NCBI GenBank assembly: GCA_012735455.1 | Contig: JAAYHG010000186.1 | Location: 1-6,259 of the forward strand | Reading direction: 5' to 3' | Source: Bacillota bacterium | GTDB taxonomy: Bacteria; Bacillota; DTU030; DUMP01 | DNA: 6,259 nt | Shown here: positions 5,954 to 6,259 of the stretch, piece after piece | Numbering within the stretch: the stretch's first letter is position 1 | How the letters are laid out: each line of letters opens with the position of its first letter | Position numbers and translations under genes: made by a program | The notes under the pieces: model-generated | The model's database searches: none | What the model was told of the DNA's origin: nothing | The model's input: the letters and a program-made list of their open reading frames with translations, nothing else

Positions 5954-6259
5954 ATTCAGCTTACCCCACGGCAAAAGAAAATTGTGACCATTGTTAGGGG
6001 CCAGGGTCCCATAACAGGTGAGCAGATTGCTAGCCACCTTAACTTGACCCGTGCTACCCTGCGGCCTGACCTTACTATTCTCACCATGGCGGGCATACTA
6101 GAGGCTAAGCCCCGTGTAGGCTATACTTATATTGGCCAGGGGGCGACAGAGGCTCTGACGGATTATCGCGAGCTTACAGTCGGTGATGTTAAGATGGTCC
6201 CTGTGGTGGTAAGCTCCGGGGCTTCGGTGTATGACGCCTTGGTGACCATGATCTTAGAA
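5954..6259 (+). CDS. ccpN: CcpN-like winged-helix/CBS repressor, N-terminal part; unusual start
   Basis: This looks like a homologue of CcpN (YqzB), the B. subtilis repressor of gluconeogenic genes such as gapB and pckA, which senses energy or metabolite state through CBS domains. The window holds 102 codons of about 210. Residues 2-60 form the winged-helix DNA-binding domain: QLTPRQKKI, GPITGEQIA (18-26), LNLTRATLRPDL (29-40), then the wing PRVGYTY (53-59). From about residue 75 (TVGDVKMVPVVV) the first CBS domain begins, and it is cut by the window edge. The position after glyS fits the Bacillus order. The start is odd: the frame is closed by TGA at 5945, and before the conserved QLTPRQ only TGG, TCT and ATT occur. 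ATT at 5954 has a well-spaced strong binding site, so I place a rare AUU start there. The alternatives are a GTG at 5984, which removes part of helix 1 and lacks a binding site, or a one-base error or frameshift near 5949-5956. Confidence 0.88.
   Translation, partial: MQLTPRQKKIVTIVRGQGPITGEQIASHLNLTRATLRPDLTILTMAGILEAKPRVGYTYIGQGATEALTDYRELTVGDVKMVPVVVSSGASVYDALVTMILE

Noticed and set aside
5849..6037. 62-codon open frame on the minus strand across the glyS/ccpN gap
   Set aside because: It overlaps the conserved start of the CcpN-like gene and shows no homology or good initiation site that I can recognise.
5984..6259. GTG at 5984 as the start of the CcpN-like gene
   Set aside because: It has no Shine-Dalgarno and removes the conserved QLTPRQKKI that begins the first helix of the winged-helix domain. 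It is kept only as the fallback alternative.

Overview
The window is a compact, plus-strand housekeeping segment that looks like it comes from a Bacillota (Firmicutes) chromosome, most likely a moderately GC-rich Clostridia-type organism. The evidence is gene order and regulation. The run cdd - era - small yqzL-like gene - recO - [T-box leader] - glyQ - glyS - ccpN-like repressor matches the order I know from Bacillus subtilis (cdd-era-yqzL-recO-glyQ-glyS-ccpN). Glycyl-tRNA synthetase is the two-gene alpha/beta type and is controlled by a T-box. GTG starts (the yqzL-like gene and glyQ) and purine-rich Shine-Dalgarno sites fit the same group. No species can be assigned from the sequence alone.

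Layout. Bases 1-227 hold the 3' end of a DUF3048 (YerB-type) gene. cdd (243-653) and era (646-1542) follow, with an 8-base overlap. A 44-codon yqzL-like gene (1569-1703) lies between era and recO (1738-2499). These genes are tightly packed and probably co-transcribed. A promoter (TTGACA, 17-base spacer, TGC-TAAAGT; 2515-2543) sits just after recO. It feeds a glycine T-box leader (about 2550-2771) with specifier loop, AGAGAG distal element, antiterminator and intrinsic terminator. glyQ (2887-3771) and glyS (3768-5852) overlap by 4 bases. After a 101-base gap comes the first half of a CcpN-like winged-helix/CBS repressor, which runs off the right edge.

How the parts work together. GlyQ and GlyS form the alpha2beta2 glycyl-tRNA synthetase. 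Their T-box senses uncharged tRNA-Gly: the antiterminator bulge reads UGGA, which complements the UCCA 3' end of tRNA-Gly. Era (ribosome assembly), RecO (recombinational repair) and Cdd (pyrimidine salvage) are housekeeping neighbours with no direct pathway link. The CcpN-like gene is expected to be a carbon- or energy-responsive repressor.

No mobile element, CRISPR array, rRNA or tRNA gene is visible, and I see no evidence for a wholly new multi-gene system. The two points most worth checking are the start of the CcpN-like gene and the T-box. The conserved N-terminus of the repressor can be read in frame only from an ATT codon, or after a one-base correction, and a 12-codon ORF ends inside its Shine-Dalgarno. 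The T-box specifier loop contains GGG/GGT but not the usual GGC.
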